Shown here piece by piece: positions 1 through 8,041 of a stretch of DNA of 64,000 bases. The notes under the pieces were generated by a model. The model searched no databases and had not been told where the DNA came from. It saw only the letters and a list, made by a program, of their open reading frames with translations. Every line of letters begins with the position of its first letter. Position 1 is the stretch's first letter. The DNA comes from Mediterraneibacter butyricigenes (lineage in GTDB: Bacteria > Bacillota > Clostridia > Lachnospirales > Lachnospiraceae). The position numbers and the translations under genes were made by a program. The stretch lies in contig NZ_BHGK01000001.1 of assembly GCF_003574295.1 (NCBI RefSeq), forward strand, positions 1,426,001 to 1,490,000, given 5' to 3'.

Positions 1-188
1 GCTTCATTTGGCTCTAAAAAAGAAAATGGCAGATTGATCGTTACATCTCCAAAATCTTCCCATTCTCCCTCTTCCCTGTGGCAAAGTCCTACATATAAGT
101 TCCCATTATTCCTGTAAGAGCTTACTCGAATCGCTACTTCCTCATGTCCATATTCCCAGTCGTATCCTAACGTCTTATTTGTATCCAT
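1..188 (-). CDS. DUF4313-like ICE protein (partial)
   Basis: The first 62 codons are present; the gene runs off the left edge. The start is ATG at 188, with a GGAGGT ribosome site overlapping the end of the virB6 gene. Motifs such as GYDWEYGHEEVAIRVSSY and NGNLYVGL resemble the DUF4313 family found next to conjugation genes in this ICE type. Family function is unknown. Tight spacing to virB6 suggests cotranscription in the transfer operon. Confidence 0.7.
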   Translation of the reverse strand, partial: MDTNKTLGYDWEYGHEEVAIRVSSYRNNGNLYVGLCHREEGEWEDFGDVTINLPFSFLEPNE

Positions 189-192
189 CTTC

Positions 193-1035
193 TTAACCTC
201 CAAGTCCCATCATTTCTCTTACGATTCGGTCAGATGCCTTGATTGCTCCGACCAGAACCAGTAAATTAAATACCAGTTCCCCTACATAGTTCCACACGAT
301 TGTAACTGCACTCAGCCCTGTATCCCCCACTGCCGGAGGGCTTGCGGCATAGGCAGAATAGATGATACATGCCAGTGCAATGATCGCCCCTTCCAGACAC
401 ACACCCACATAAGAACGGAGAAAGTTCTTTCCGATGGATTGTGTAGGTTCTCCTGCAAAAGAGGAGATCGGGATCGGGGCGATTGCGGTATACATATAGA
501 TTTTGAACATCCTGCCATACACCGTCAGGATCATGACAAACGACAGTACTGTGATCAGCAGACTTCCAAGCAGTGTCACGATCCATAACGGGATAGATTC
601 CAGCATTCCCACACTTTCGATCTTATCTACGATCTCTGTCGGCAGTTCGGTCACGCTTCCTGTCATGCCGGAACCACTCATTACCGTGGTCACAATTCCC
701 TGCACAATCGAAAACAGCGCCTGCATCAGCTCCATCCCATAGGTGATTGCCCCCTGCGCCAGTGCAAACCGGATAAATGCTTTTAATACGTGTTCCGGTT
801 TCTTAAGGTCCGTAAAACTCCCACAGGTTTTGACGATCCCGGCTGCGAAAAACAGCACCAGCAGTCCATATGCGATGGCTGTCAGTGCATCATTGATATT
901 GGTCATAATGCGCCAGATGCCGCCGCCTTTAAAAGTTGCCGGATTTTCGGTAAGCAGCGTCCACAGTTCTGCCATCTTTTCACTCCATGTGGATAGTGCC
1001 GAGTTCAGATTCTGTACAATCCAGTTATCACTCAA
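193..1035 (-). CDS. VirB6/TrbL-like conjugal transfer membrane protein (CD1112 type)
   Basis: A 280-residue polytopic inner-membrane protein with hydrophobic segments around residues 48-68, 85-110, 150-175, 185-225 and 240-265. Length and layout fit the VirB6/TrbL-like CD1112 family, which forms part of the membrane channel of Gram-positive type IV secretion. The start is TTG at 1035, preceded by AGGAGGTG with good spacing, so this gene uses a non-ATG start. It lies downstream of virD4 and maff2, the typical order of Tn1549-like transfer operons. The family assignment comes from overall layout and context, not from a catalytic motif. Confidence 0.8.
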   Translation of the reverse strand: MSDNWIVQNLNSALSTWSEKMAELWTLLTENPATFKGGGIWRIMTNINDALTAIAYGLLVLFFAAGIVKTCGSFTDLKKPEHVLKAFIRFALAQGAITYGMELMQALFSIVQGIVTTVMSGSGMTGSVTELPTEIVDKIESVGMLESIPLWIVTLLGSLLITVLSFVMILTVYGRMFKIYMYTAIAPIPISSFAGEPTQSIGKNFLRSYVGVCLEGAIIALACIIYSAYAASPPAVGDTGLSAVTIVWNYVGELVFNLLVLVGAIKASDRIVREMMGLGG

Positions 1036-1120
1036 AAATTCTCACCTCCTAGAAAATGGTTTTGAATACAGGAGCACCTTCCGGTACTCCTGCGGTTTCC
1101 TTCTATCTTTTTTCAGAGGC

Positions 1121-1495
1121 TTACGCCATGATCAGGTCCAGGATCTCTTTGGCGAACGTAATGATCACGCCTCCGGCCAGTGTCAGAAATCCATTTGCCC
1201 TCTGGCTTGGATCATGGCTTTTTAAGGACAGTCCTACCTGCACCACTCCAAATCCAAGCAGGATCAAGCCGATGGCACGGATCAGTGAGAAGATGAATGT
1301 AGACAGGTTATTGATCACCGACAGCGGATCTCCGGCTGCAAACACCGTGGTTGTCCCTACGGTTGCAATAAGAACCAGTGTCATATAAAGCCCCATCCAT
1401 TTCTTCTGCTTTCTCCCCATCGGCATCGGGGTTGTCATTTTTTCCGTTGTATTCTTTTTTGTTCTATTTTTTTCTCCTGCGAGAAGTTTCTTCAA
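1121..1495 (-). CDS. Maff2 family small membrane protein
   Basis: A 124-residue protein with an N-terminal basic region, a hydrophobic leader (about residues 35-54) ending in FAAGD, and two more hydrophobic segments separated by a polar loop with SHDPSQRANGF. This resembles the Maff2 family, whose loop is polar and glycine/asparagine rich, and which sits between virD4 and virB6 in these ICEs. By position it may act like a VirB2-type pilin or channel subunit; that role is inference. The start appears to be TTG at 1495 behind GGAGTG. Confidence 0.75.
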   Translation of the reverse strand: MKKLLAGEKNRTKKNTTEKMTTPMPMGRKQKKWMGLYMTLVLIATVGTTTVFAAGDPLSVINNLSTFIFSLIRAIGLILLGFGVVQVGLSLKSHDPSQRANGFLTLAGGVIITFAKEILDLIMA

Positions 1496-1526
1496 TACAC
1501 ATCACTCCAATCCATAAGAAAAACTG

Positions 1527-3278
1527 CTATTCACCAAGGATGTCCTCGGTAGAGAGCAGTTCATAATCGTCTAATCTGTTAATGTCAATGTTTAAATCGT
1601 CGTGAGCCAGTGGTGTTTTCGCATAGTCATAAGGCGATGCACCACCGTCCTCTGTGTATCTGAAATTCACATGCTTTTTTAAATCATATTTATCGTCCAT
1701 GATCGGACGTTCCCCACGAATAAACAAAATCGCTTTGCGATTATCTAAAAGCCGTATTTCATCCGGTGTTAAAAGTTCCCTTCCAGTCTGCTGATAATTC
1801 ACCGAATAGCTGCCGCTACGCCCTTTTGTCTGTCCGTAGGTATTGGTATCCAATGTCTCTTTTCCCAATAATTCCGAGACATACTTATGTCCTTCTTTTT
1901 CATTTCCACCCAAATATAAAAATTCATCGCAGTTGCCGATCAGACTCTCATACGAGTCTTTAAACAAGGCTTTCATCTGTGCAATGTTCTGGATGATGAT
2001 ACTGCAGGAAATCCCTCTGGAACGCATGGTTGCCAGAATCTTGTCAAAGTCATCCGGCAATGCTACGTTTGGCCATTCGTCCATAATGCAGTGTACCGGA
2101 ATCGGAAGCCTTCCTCCGTACTTCCGGTCTGCCACATAATACAGTGTCTGAAACAGATTGCTGTAAATCATGCCGACCAGATAATTCATACTGGTGTCCG
2201 CATCTGGAATACAGCAAAACAGTGCCACTTTTTTCTCCCCGATACTGTATAAGTCCAGTTCGTCTGTACAGGTCAGATTGGCGATCTGTTTCAGATTGAA
2301 CGCTGCCAGACGGACACCAACAGAAATCAAAATCGACTTCGCAGTCTTGCCGGCCGCCTGCTTGTAAATCGCATACTGCTTGACCGCAATACTCTCTGGG
2401 TCCCGCATTTCCAGTCTCTCAAACAAAATATCCAGTGGGGACTGGTAATCCTCATCATCTTCTTTTACCTGTGCACTGCCAAGCATTTCCATGATCATCG
2501 GGAAGTTCTGTTCTTCCGGTGGTGCCTCATGCAGCAAATACAGCATAAGTGCCTGTAAAAGTGCAGTCTCGGACTTTTCCCAGAACGGGTCTGAACTCTG
2601 CGCTCCCTTCGGTGTTGTGTTGCGGATCAGGTTATTGATCAGCTTCAGTACATCCTTATCATCCCGGACATACGCAAACGGGTTATAACACCAAGAAGTC
2701 TCCGGATTGATTAAATCAAAAACCCGGACTTCGTATCCATTCCGTTCCAGAACACTTCCGGTTTTACGCAAAAGTTCTGCCTTGGGATCAGTAATCACCA
2801 TCGAACAGTTGCACTGCATGATATTTGGGATTGCATACGTCCGGCTCTTTCCTGCCCCGGAACCTCCGACTACCAGCACATTTAGATTTCGTTTGTGCTT
2901 ATAACCGTCCAGCCCCATGCGGAAATGCTGTGTTAAAAGCAGATTCTGGGTGTACTGTTTTTCGCAGTAACGTCTGCAGATTTCGGACACATTGCCCCAT
3001 TTTGCGGAGCCATGTTCCACACCTCTTCTATAATTTCTTTTTTGGGATTCATAAATACCAATGCCTAAGAAATAGGCTGCTGTGAATATCAGAATACATT
3101 GGAACGTATACGGGGTATACGTGATAAAAAACGGCTGTTCGAGTTTTTCGCTCAGCGTTTCTAAGATTTGAATAAAATTCTTATCCGGTGTAATAGCACA
3201 GGCAGTGATCGCTGCCGCCCACCAGACAAATGGCAGAAAGACAAGATACAGAACCCAGTCCTGCTTTTTTGTACTTAT
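1527..3278 (-). CDS. VirD4/TraG-type conjugal coupling ATPase with a non-standard start
   Basis: The T4SS coupling protein that brings the relaxase-DNA complex to the channel. The soluble part shows Walker A (VVGGSGAGKSRTYAIPN), a VITDPKAE motif, and the MDEWPNVALPDDF and ATMRSRGIS segments typical of TraG/VirD4. Reading back in frame to 3278 adds two membrane segments and gives 583 residues, the usual length of CD1115-type proteins. At the expected start, overlapping the upstream stop, the codon is ATA instead of ATG. A stop lies just upstream in frame, and no in-frame ATG, GTG or TTG follows until the GTG at 3020, which would remove the membrane anchor. Either ATA is used weakly, or the gene is damaged, or there is a base error. 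Confidence 0.88.
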   Translation of the reverse strand: MSTKKQDWVLYLVFLPFVWWAAAITACAITPDKNFIQILETLSEKLEQPFFITYTPYTFQCILIFTAAYFLGIGIYESQKRNYRRGVEHGSAKWGNVSEICRRYCEKQYTQNLLLTQHFRMGLDGYKHKRNLNVLVVGGSGAGKSRTYAIPNIMQCNCSMVITDPKAELLRKTGSVLERNGYEVRVFDLINPETSWCYNPFAYVRDDKDVLKLINNLIRNTTPKGAQSSDPFWEKSETALLQALMLYLLHEAPPEEQNFPMIMEMLGSAQVKEDDEDYQSPLDILFERLEMRDPESIAVKQYAIYKQAAGKTAKSILISVGVRLAAFNLKQIANLTCTDELDLYSIGEKKVALFCCIPDADTSMNYLVGMIYSNLFQTLYYVADRKYGGRLPIPVHCIMDEWPNVALPDDFDKILATMRSRGISCSIIIQNIAQMKALFKDSYESLIGNCDEFLYLGGNEKEGHKYVSELLGKETLDTNTYGQTKGRSGSYSVNYQQTGRELLTPDEIRLLDNRKAILFIRGERPIMDDKYDLKKHVNFRYTEDGGASPYDYAKTPLAHDDLNIDINRLDDYELLSTEDILGE

Positions 3279-3553
3279 CTCTGCAAGTCAGATTCTCTTT
3301 TCTTGCGTGGCTTTTCTTCTGGATGTCCCTGTCCTTCTTTCTTATGAAAGGAATCCACTCCCGGTATCAGTGAGAGACTTCTGCCGTTGTCCCACTTAAC
3401 ACCGAGCTGGCCTGCATCATCCACATACTGCACAGTTCCTTCCAGTCCCTGCGGCATACCCGCTTCTCCGTCCATCGAATCCAGACAGATTCTTGTTCCT
3501 GCCGGATACTGTTCTCTAAGTCTTGCCACTTTTTCTCTTGAATAAATGACCAT
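3275..3553 (-). CDS. DUF4314 domain protein
   Basis: A 92-residue protein beginning MVIYSREKVARLREQYPAG behind GAGAGGAG with a 7-base spacer; longer in-frame extensions upstream lack a ribosome site. The central part (GTRICLDSMDGEAGMPQGL, then GTVQYVDDAGQLGVKWDNG) fits DUF4314, a small SH3-like fold common in ICE operons. The C-terminus is strongly basic (EKPRKKRESDLQR). Its stop codon overlaps the altered start of virD4. Function is unknown. Confidence 0.75.
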   Translation of the reverse strand: MVIYSREKVARLREQYPAGTRICLDSMDGEAGMPQGLEGTVQYVDDAGQLGVKWDNGRSLSLIPGVDSFHKKEGQGHPEEKPRKKRESDLQR

Positions 3554-3569
3554 TCCATCACTCCTCTCT

Positions 3570-3881
3570 CTACCAGAACATATGTCTGGTGGTATTCGGT
3601 CTTGCCACCTGAAGGATGACTTTGTCAATCCCGTCACTGTATCTTCCGGCCGCAAGATATTTACTTCTGAGTCTGTTGAGTGCTTTACGGATCTGTCTTT
3701 GTTCCCCTGCCGTGATCTGCAGACGTTTCTCGGCAAGGTCGTATTCCCTTACTTTTTTCAGGAGTGTTTCCGTTTCTTCCGCATGTCCGTCCTGCTCACG
3801 CTGTGCCTTAAGTTCTTCGTTCAGTGCCACCACGAACATATTTTTCATAATGTTATCCATCTTCAAATAATAGTTTGCCAT
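3570..3881 (-). CDS. Hypothetical ICE protein, helical
   Basis: A 103-residue, highly charged, probably all-helical protein (KAQREQDGHAEETETLLKKV). The start is ATG at 3881 behind AAGGAGG with an 8-base spacer. It sits between the ArdC-like gene and the DUF4314 gene in the same operon. I recognise no catalytic motif and no named family. The good ribosome site and the conserved-looking context support a real gene. Confidence 0.65.
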   Translation of the reverse strand: MANYYLKMDNIMKNMFVVALNEELKAQREQDGHAEETETLLKKVREYDLAEKRLQITAGEQRQIRKALNRLRSKYLAAGRYSDGIDKVILQVARPNTTRHMFW

Positions 3882-3963
3882 CTGTCTGCCCTCCTTCTTT
3901 TGTTACACCAACCATATCACAAGACTTCCGTAATAGCTACTCCAACCGTCCAGATTTTCACCT

Positions 3964-4938
3964 TTATCGTTCCGGCTGCGTCTTTGTTTTTTTCTCTTTC
4001 CCGGACGGCTTTTCCGTTTTGGATTCCGGTGTTTTGGTCGGATCTGCAATGGCAAATTCATCGGTCGTAAACTCCTGTTCCTTCGCACCGAAATTACGCT
4101 CCACATGGTTTCGGATGGTGTAAGAAGCCTGACGGATATCATTTAAGAAGTTTCGAAGTTCCTGCGGATCTTTCTTTCCGTATTCATTCCTCTGTGCAAT
4201 ATACTCCAGATTGAATCCGGTAACATCCACACCATAACGTTTCGCAATCACATAGGCTGCACAATAAGCCTGTGCACTGACTTTCTGTCGGCTGTAGGTT
4301 CCGGTATGCTGGTCCAGTGCTGCACACGCCAGTTCTCTGTTCAGTGCATGGAATGTCGTTACTTCACTCATTCCGTTGCGGATATAAATGGTACGGTATC
4401 TCGGATTGTACTGGGCCTGCACTTTGTCTGGCAGATCATCCTCAATCTGCACACGTACCGACTGGTCTTTTAAGACAGTTCCTATCAGTTCTGTCAGACT
4501 TCGCTGAGGGCGTTCTTCCAATGGCTTTCCTGACATCTGACTGATGTCAAATCCTTTTCCGATCGTATACCCTCTCCGCATTTCACCGTCTTTTTCGTAT
4601 TCAGTGGAAATCATATAAGTAATGCCATGCTCCCCTGCTTTTACTGAACGGTGTTCTTCTCTCCAGCGTTCATAAGACCTTACTACCTTAAAATCTGGAT
4701 GCTGTCCGTAAATCAAAAGCAGATTCGGAGTTCTCTGTGTATTACACTCTGCCATAAAATCCAGAAAGCCTTTCAGTTTTTCTCCATCCTGAAAAACTCC
4801 CTGTGCCTGTGAATCTACTTCAGCCCATACCTCTTCTCTTTCCTGCTGCTTCTTGGCTGCATATTCTTCCTTTGTCAGCTTCTGTTCTGGAACCTGTGTT
4901 TCTTCTGTTCCGTTTGAAATCATATTTGTTAAATCCAT
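3964..4938 (-). CDS. ArdC-like protein with degenerate zincin motif and QPER tail
   Basis: About 324 residues. The N-terminal half (FLDFMAECNTQRTPNLLLIY, then FKVVRSYERWREEHRSVKAG and GITYMIS) fits the ArdC-type single-strand DNA-binding domain. The C-terminal half resembles the zincin-like domain of such proteins, but where HExxH is expected it reads FHALNRELACAAL, so metal binding is probably lost. ArdC proteins inhibit restriction, and ArdC of plasmid pSa is known to pass into the recipient. The protein ends KKTKTQPER, a tail shared with three other ICE proteins. ATG at 4938 has better spacing to GGCAGG than ATG at 4944. Confidence 0.7.
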   Translation of the reverse strand: MDLTNMISNGTEETQVPEQKLTKEEYAAKKQQEREEVWAEVDSQAQGVFQDGEKLKGFLDFMAECNTQRTPNLLLIYGQHPDFKVVRSYERWREEHRSVKAGEHGITYMISTEYEKDGEMRRGYTIGKGFDISQMSGKPLEERPQRSLTELIGTVLKDQSVRVQIEDDLPDKVQAQYNPRYRTIYIRNGMSEVTTFHALNRELACAALDQHTGTYSRQKVSAQAYCAAYVIAKRYGVDVTGFNLEYIAQRNEYGKKDPQELRNFLNDIRQASYTIRNHVERNFGAKEQEFTTDEFAIADPTKTPESKTEKPSGKEKKTKTQPER

Positions 4939-4943
4939 TTTCA

Positions 4944-5750
4944 TTACCTGCCTTTCGTTTTCATATTCTTACGTTTTTTCCGGCTCTCTCTGGCATTTTT
5001 CCGTCTGTCCGGCCGTTTACGTTTCTCTCCCTGCTCCTTGCGGATATCTCCGAGTTCTTTCCGCACAGATGGTTTTTCATTTTTTTCTTCCCAGCTAGTT
5101 TCCCGACCGGAAGAAGTATTTCTGTTGCGCGAGAAAGGTTCGGATCGATTCTTTTCGTTCCCCTCCTGCGCCTGTGTAAAATTTCTTTCCGTGAAAGCCT
5201 CGTCTCCAATCTGGAACATATCCTCTGCATCGTCCAGTTCAAACTCGATCTTACCTTCCGGCAGGACAACAGTTTCTGTCCGTACATTCTCCCCAGATGC
5301 TTGTTCCATCTGGCTCTCTGCCTGTTCCGGTGCAGTCTCTTTTTCTACCGCTTCCGTAACCATAGAGCCTGATTCTGCTTTTACAAAGTCCAGATTCATA
5401 CGGTCTAATACCCGGTTCATCTTTGCTGCGTCATCCGCAAATACCATCACTTCTGTCTGGTCTGGATTCACCTTATCCTTGATGACAACATATAAGATTC
5501 CTCTCGCTTTGGCTTCTTTCGCAAACTCTTTCAGCCGGTCACCCGGAACGGTAAAAAATTTCATCGGACGCTGTTCTTTCAGCATTCTGGTAAGCCTTGT
5601 TTTTCCTCTTGTCTTTTTCTGGTCCTTCAAGGCGGCAGCAATAAAGACTGCCACATGTTTTGCTACATTCCCGGTGATCTTCAGCGAATACTCCATCCCT
5701 TCCAGACTGTACCGCACCACCTGATCTGCCGGTTCTGCTCCGTAATTCAT
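4944..5750 (-). CDS. PcfB family (DUF3801) conjugation protein
   Basis: A 268-residue protein. The first 150 residues (VRYSLEGMEYSLKITGNVAK, then GKTRLTRMLKEQRPMKFFTV and ILYVVIKDKVNP) match the PcfB/DUF3801 pattern. PcfB of pCF10 works with the relaxase PcfG at oriT. A long acidic stretch (150-200) is followed by a strongly basic tail ending KRKNMKTKGR. The start codon overlaps the relaxase stop (TAATG) and a GAGGTG site precedes it, so the two genes are translationally coupled. Confidence 0.8.
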   Translation of the reverse strand: MNYGAEPADQVVRYSLEGMEYSLKITGNVAKHVAVFIAAALKDQKKTRGKTRLTRMLKEQRPMKFFTVPGDRLKEFAKEAKARGILYVVIKDKVNPDQTEVMVFADDAAKMNRVLDRMNLDFVKAESGSMVTEAVEKETAPEQAESQMEQASGENVRTETVVLPEGKIEFELDDAEDMFQIGDEAFTERNFTQAQEGNEKNRSEPFSRNRNTSSGRETSWEEKNEKPSVRKELGDIRKEQGEKRKRPDRRKNARESRKKRKNMKTKGR

Positions 5751-7033
5751 TATCTCACCTCTTCACGTTCTTTTTCTTTGTGTTCCACACGCTTCTCATT
5801 CTGGTTCTGTTCTTCTGCCTTTCGAAGTCTTTCTTCAATTTCCAGTGAATGCTTTTCAATCCGGATGGTCATACGGACTTCTTTTCGGAGATTCTTTAAT
5901 TCCTCATTGATTTCGGACAACCGTACTGTTCCACTGTCTTCGCTTCCATTCCGATAGATCTTTCTGCGTTCCTTCATCAGTCCTGAAATCTGTTTCTGCA
6001 ATGGCTCACGGTATGTGGCAAGCTGTTCTCTGGTCGTAATGTCATGTTTCATTAAAAATTCAATCTGTTCGATCCTCTGATCCAGTTTCCGGATCTCCTC
6101 TCTGACGGCATACGGACTTCTTTTCGGTCTTTTTGGCAGTACCCCCATCTGATATAAATAAGAATAATATAATGCCTGTATCCCGGTCAGTTTCTTCTTG
6201 GAATGGATCTGCACCGTCTTTTGATAGATGCGTTTCACTTTTGGCTGTAAGATCTGCCCACGTATTTCCTCTTCGGAATAATTTTTTCCAAGAGAACGCA
6301 GACGGATATACCGTTCCATACCCGGAGCCTTTAAAGCGACATATTTCCGGTTCAGTTTCCATGTGTATCCACGCTTTTCCATTTCTTTTAAGAATTGTGA
6401 CCAGGAGTAGCTTTCCTGTACAGACTCCCTGATATCCAGACGGATCGCACTTCTCCATGTCGGTTTCCCTTCCTGTTCCGCTTTCCACTGTACATAAGGG
6501 ATTGATTTTTTCTGGTCAGATTCAATGATAGACAGACCATATTTTCTGCACAGCTCATCGGAGATCTTCCGGATCTCCGTATAATAACTCTTTGCATTAC
6601 TGTGGTACTTACGCCCGTCTGCCATGCTCACAGAGTTCCAGACAATGTGGTTATGATAATGTCTGGTATTCAGATGCGTTGTGATAACGACTTCATACTG
6701 TCCCTTCAAGAGCCGGTCTGCCAGTTCCTGTCCGATGAGATGTGCCAGTTCCGGTGTCACTTCACCTTCTGCAAAACTCTGTACCAGATGGTATCCTTCC
6801 ACACCGCCCATCTTATGGAATCTCTTTTTTGTTGCCACCATATCTGCATACGCATTTTCATTGGTACATCCGATGGTATCTTCGAAGACCGCCTGTTCCG
6901 TCTTTGTCCGGTTCATGGCATAATCAATGGCAGCCTCTAGAGAGTCTGCTTTCTGTGTGGTTTTTTCTTTGTCTTTCACATATTCGATGGAACGGTCCAG
7001 GCGGTGGACGGGGATAACACTTGTATAAGCCAT
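5750..7033 (-). CDS. Relaxase, MOBP-type mobilization nuclease
   Basis: A 427-residue DNA-nicking protein of the VirD2-like relaxase family. The metal-binding HxHxH region appears as HLNTRHYHNHIVWNS around residue 130. The upstream part has GYHLVQSFAEGEVTPELAH, typical of the fold, and a tyrosine near the N-terminus (AYTSV or EYVKD) is the likely nucleophile. The C-terminal third is coiled-coil and charged. It nicks oriT and leads the strand into the recipient. MobC and a candidate oriT lie immediately upstream and PcfB is coupled downstream. Confidence 0.9.
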   Translation of the reverse strand: MAYTSVIPVHRLDRSIEYVKDKEKTTQKADSLEAAIDYAMNRTKTEQAVFEDTIGCTNENAYADMVATKKRFHKMGGVEGYHLVQSFAEGEVTPELAHLIGQELADRLLKGQYEVVITTHLNTRHYHNHIVWNSVSMADGRKYHSNAKSYYTEIRKISDELCRKYGLSIIESDQKKSIPYVQWKAEQEGKPTWRSAIRLDIRESVQESYSWSQFLKEMEKRGYTWKLNRKYVALKAPGMERYIRLRSLGKNYSEEEIRGQILQPKVKRIYQKTVQIHSKKKLTGIQALYYSYLYQMGVLPKRPKRSPYAVREEIRKLDQRIEQIEFLMKHDITTREQLATYREPLQKQISGLMKERRKIYRNGSEDSGTVRLSEINEELKNLRKEVRMTIRIEKHSLEIEERLRKAEEQNQNEKRVEHKEKEREEVR

Positions 7034-7039
7034 CTGTCA

Positions 7040-7348
7040 TTACCACTCTTCCTTTACCAGATGCCATGTCTCTTTGGTAAGCCGGAGCATTTCCTGCACA
7101 CTCTGCTCACTTGCCATTCCCGAAGCATTCGCAACATGGGCAAGCTGGTTCGCATTATTGCACAGACCCGCTATCTTCCTAAGCAGTTCCGGATGATGCT
7201 CACAGGGTTTTGCGTGTACCTGTGCTCCTAAGATCAGCGAACGCATAAACTCTTCCCGACTCAGTCCGCTTTTTTCCACCTGTTCCTCCAATTCCCTGAG
7301 TTCCCTTGCATTTAACCGCACCGGGATCACATGGTTTCGTTTTCGCAT
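7040..7348 (-). CDS. MobC-like relaxosome accessory protein
   Basis: A 102-residue protein beginning MRKRNHVIPVRLNARE, a ribbon-helix-helix type N-terminus, followed by LREEFMRSL-like helices and the CNNANQLAHVANASG segment, a hallmark of MobC proteins (N-x-N-Q). MobC binds oriT and assists strand opening for the relaxase. It ends 7 bases before the relaxase start. The start overlaps the end of the small DUF3789 gene by 22 bases, suggesting coupling. Confidence 0.85.
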   Translation of the reverse strand: MRKRNHVIPVRLNARELRELEEQVEKSGLSREEFMRSLILGAQVHAKPCEHHPELLRKIAGLCNNANQLAHVANASGMASEQSVQEMLRLTKETWHLVKEEW

Positions 7349-7497
7349 TGCATCACCGTCCCTTCTCTTTTCTCTTTCATCATATTGCCAAGCTCCTGAT
7401 CCGACCGTTTCGCAGTTACCATACAGCAGGTCACCACGACTCCGAAACAACCTCCACACATCAATGCGATCATAATCATGACTCCGTCTCTTAACAT
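7327..7497 (-). CDS. DUF3789-like small membrane protein
   Basis: A 56-residue gene with ATG at 7497 preceded by GGAAGGA. The translation starts MLRDGVMIMIALMCGGCFGV, a single hydrophobic segment followed by a polar tail, which matches the small DUF3789 proteins found next to mobC in this ICE type. It overlaps the start of mobC by 22 bases in another frame. Function is unknown. Family recognition is by the MIALMxGGCFGV pattern. Confidence 0.7.
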   Translation of the reverse strand: MLRDGVMIMIALMCGGCFGVVVTCCMVTAKRSDQELGNMMKEKREGTVMQCENETM

Positions 7498-7538
7498 AGC
7501 TTATCCTTCCTTTCCGTTTTCATTTTGTATTCGGGGGA

Positions 7539-7577
7539 TTGGGGTTCTCCCCAAAGTGCGTTTGGATATCCAAACGC
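7539..7577. other. Candidate oriT: two inverted repeats upstream of mobC
   Basis: In the gap between the DUF3789 gene and its upstream neighbour lie TTGGGG-TTCT-CCCCAA (7,539-7,554) and the perfect 20-bp palindrome GCGTTTGGATATCCAAACGC (7,558-7,577). Paired hairpins next to mobC and the relaxase are typical of transfer origins. The flanking sequence to about 7,630 has no gene. The nic site cannot be fixed from sequence alone. One hairpin could instead be a terminator for the gene ending at 7,636, but neither is followed by a clear T-tract. Confidence 0.5.
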
Positions 7578-7635
7578 TATGCTTGCAATACGAGTACCAC
7601 CAGTTTCTGTAGCACTGGATTGACTCGATTCTGAT

Positions 7636-7959
7636 TTATTTTGATTCTTTTATCTGTACCAATCCATCAAGTGTCGTACAAATGATATGGAGTCTGTCTG
7701 CCATACTGATTTCGGTATTCATTGTTCCTGTCACTTCTTTTCCACATACGACTACCATCCGGCATCTCCGTAAAAGGATATGTGACATTCTTCCATATCC
7801 CTGCATATCTTCTGCATCGGACTCTTCCAAGAATGGTGAGAATACAAATCTCGGACAGATTGGTACATACCCAAGTTCATAGATTTTTCTGCAATATTTC
7901 TGCACTTTTACCCGGCTTTCTTCTGCTGAACAGCACACATAAGCCAGAGCCTGTTCCAT
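7636..7959 (-). CDS. DUF4406/DUF7768-like nucleotide-binding-fold protein
   Basis: About 107 residues starting MEQALAYVCCSAEESRVKVQ behind GGGG. The layout (YVCC, then KYCRKIYELGYVPICPRFVF, then RCRMVVVCGKEVTGTM) matches small DUF4406-like proteins with a nucleoside 2-deoxyribosyltransferase or LOG-like Rossmann fold that are common in phages and ICEs. The ligand is unknown. ATG codons at 7,968 and 7,959 are both possible; the second has better spacing. Confidence 0.6.
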   Translation of the reverse strand: MEQALAYVCCSAEESRVKVQKYCRKIYELGYVPICPRFVFSPFLEESDAEDMQGYGRMSHILLRRCRMVVVCGKEVTGTMNTEISMADRLHIICTTLDGLVQIKESK

Positions 7960-8041
7960 ACGCTCCATCCCCTTTCTGCATCCAGTTGGATGCCACTGCT
8001 TTTCTCTATTAAAAAACAAGATGTCCTATTGGACATCCCGG

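Noticed and set aside
3903-4142. 79-codon minus-strand frame rich in arginine and lysine
   Set aside because: It overlaps the end of the ArdC-like gene in another frame, has no family pattern, and its composition is that of a shadow frame.
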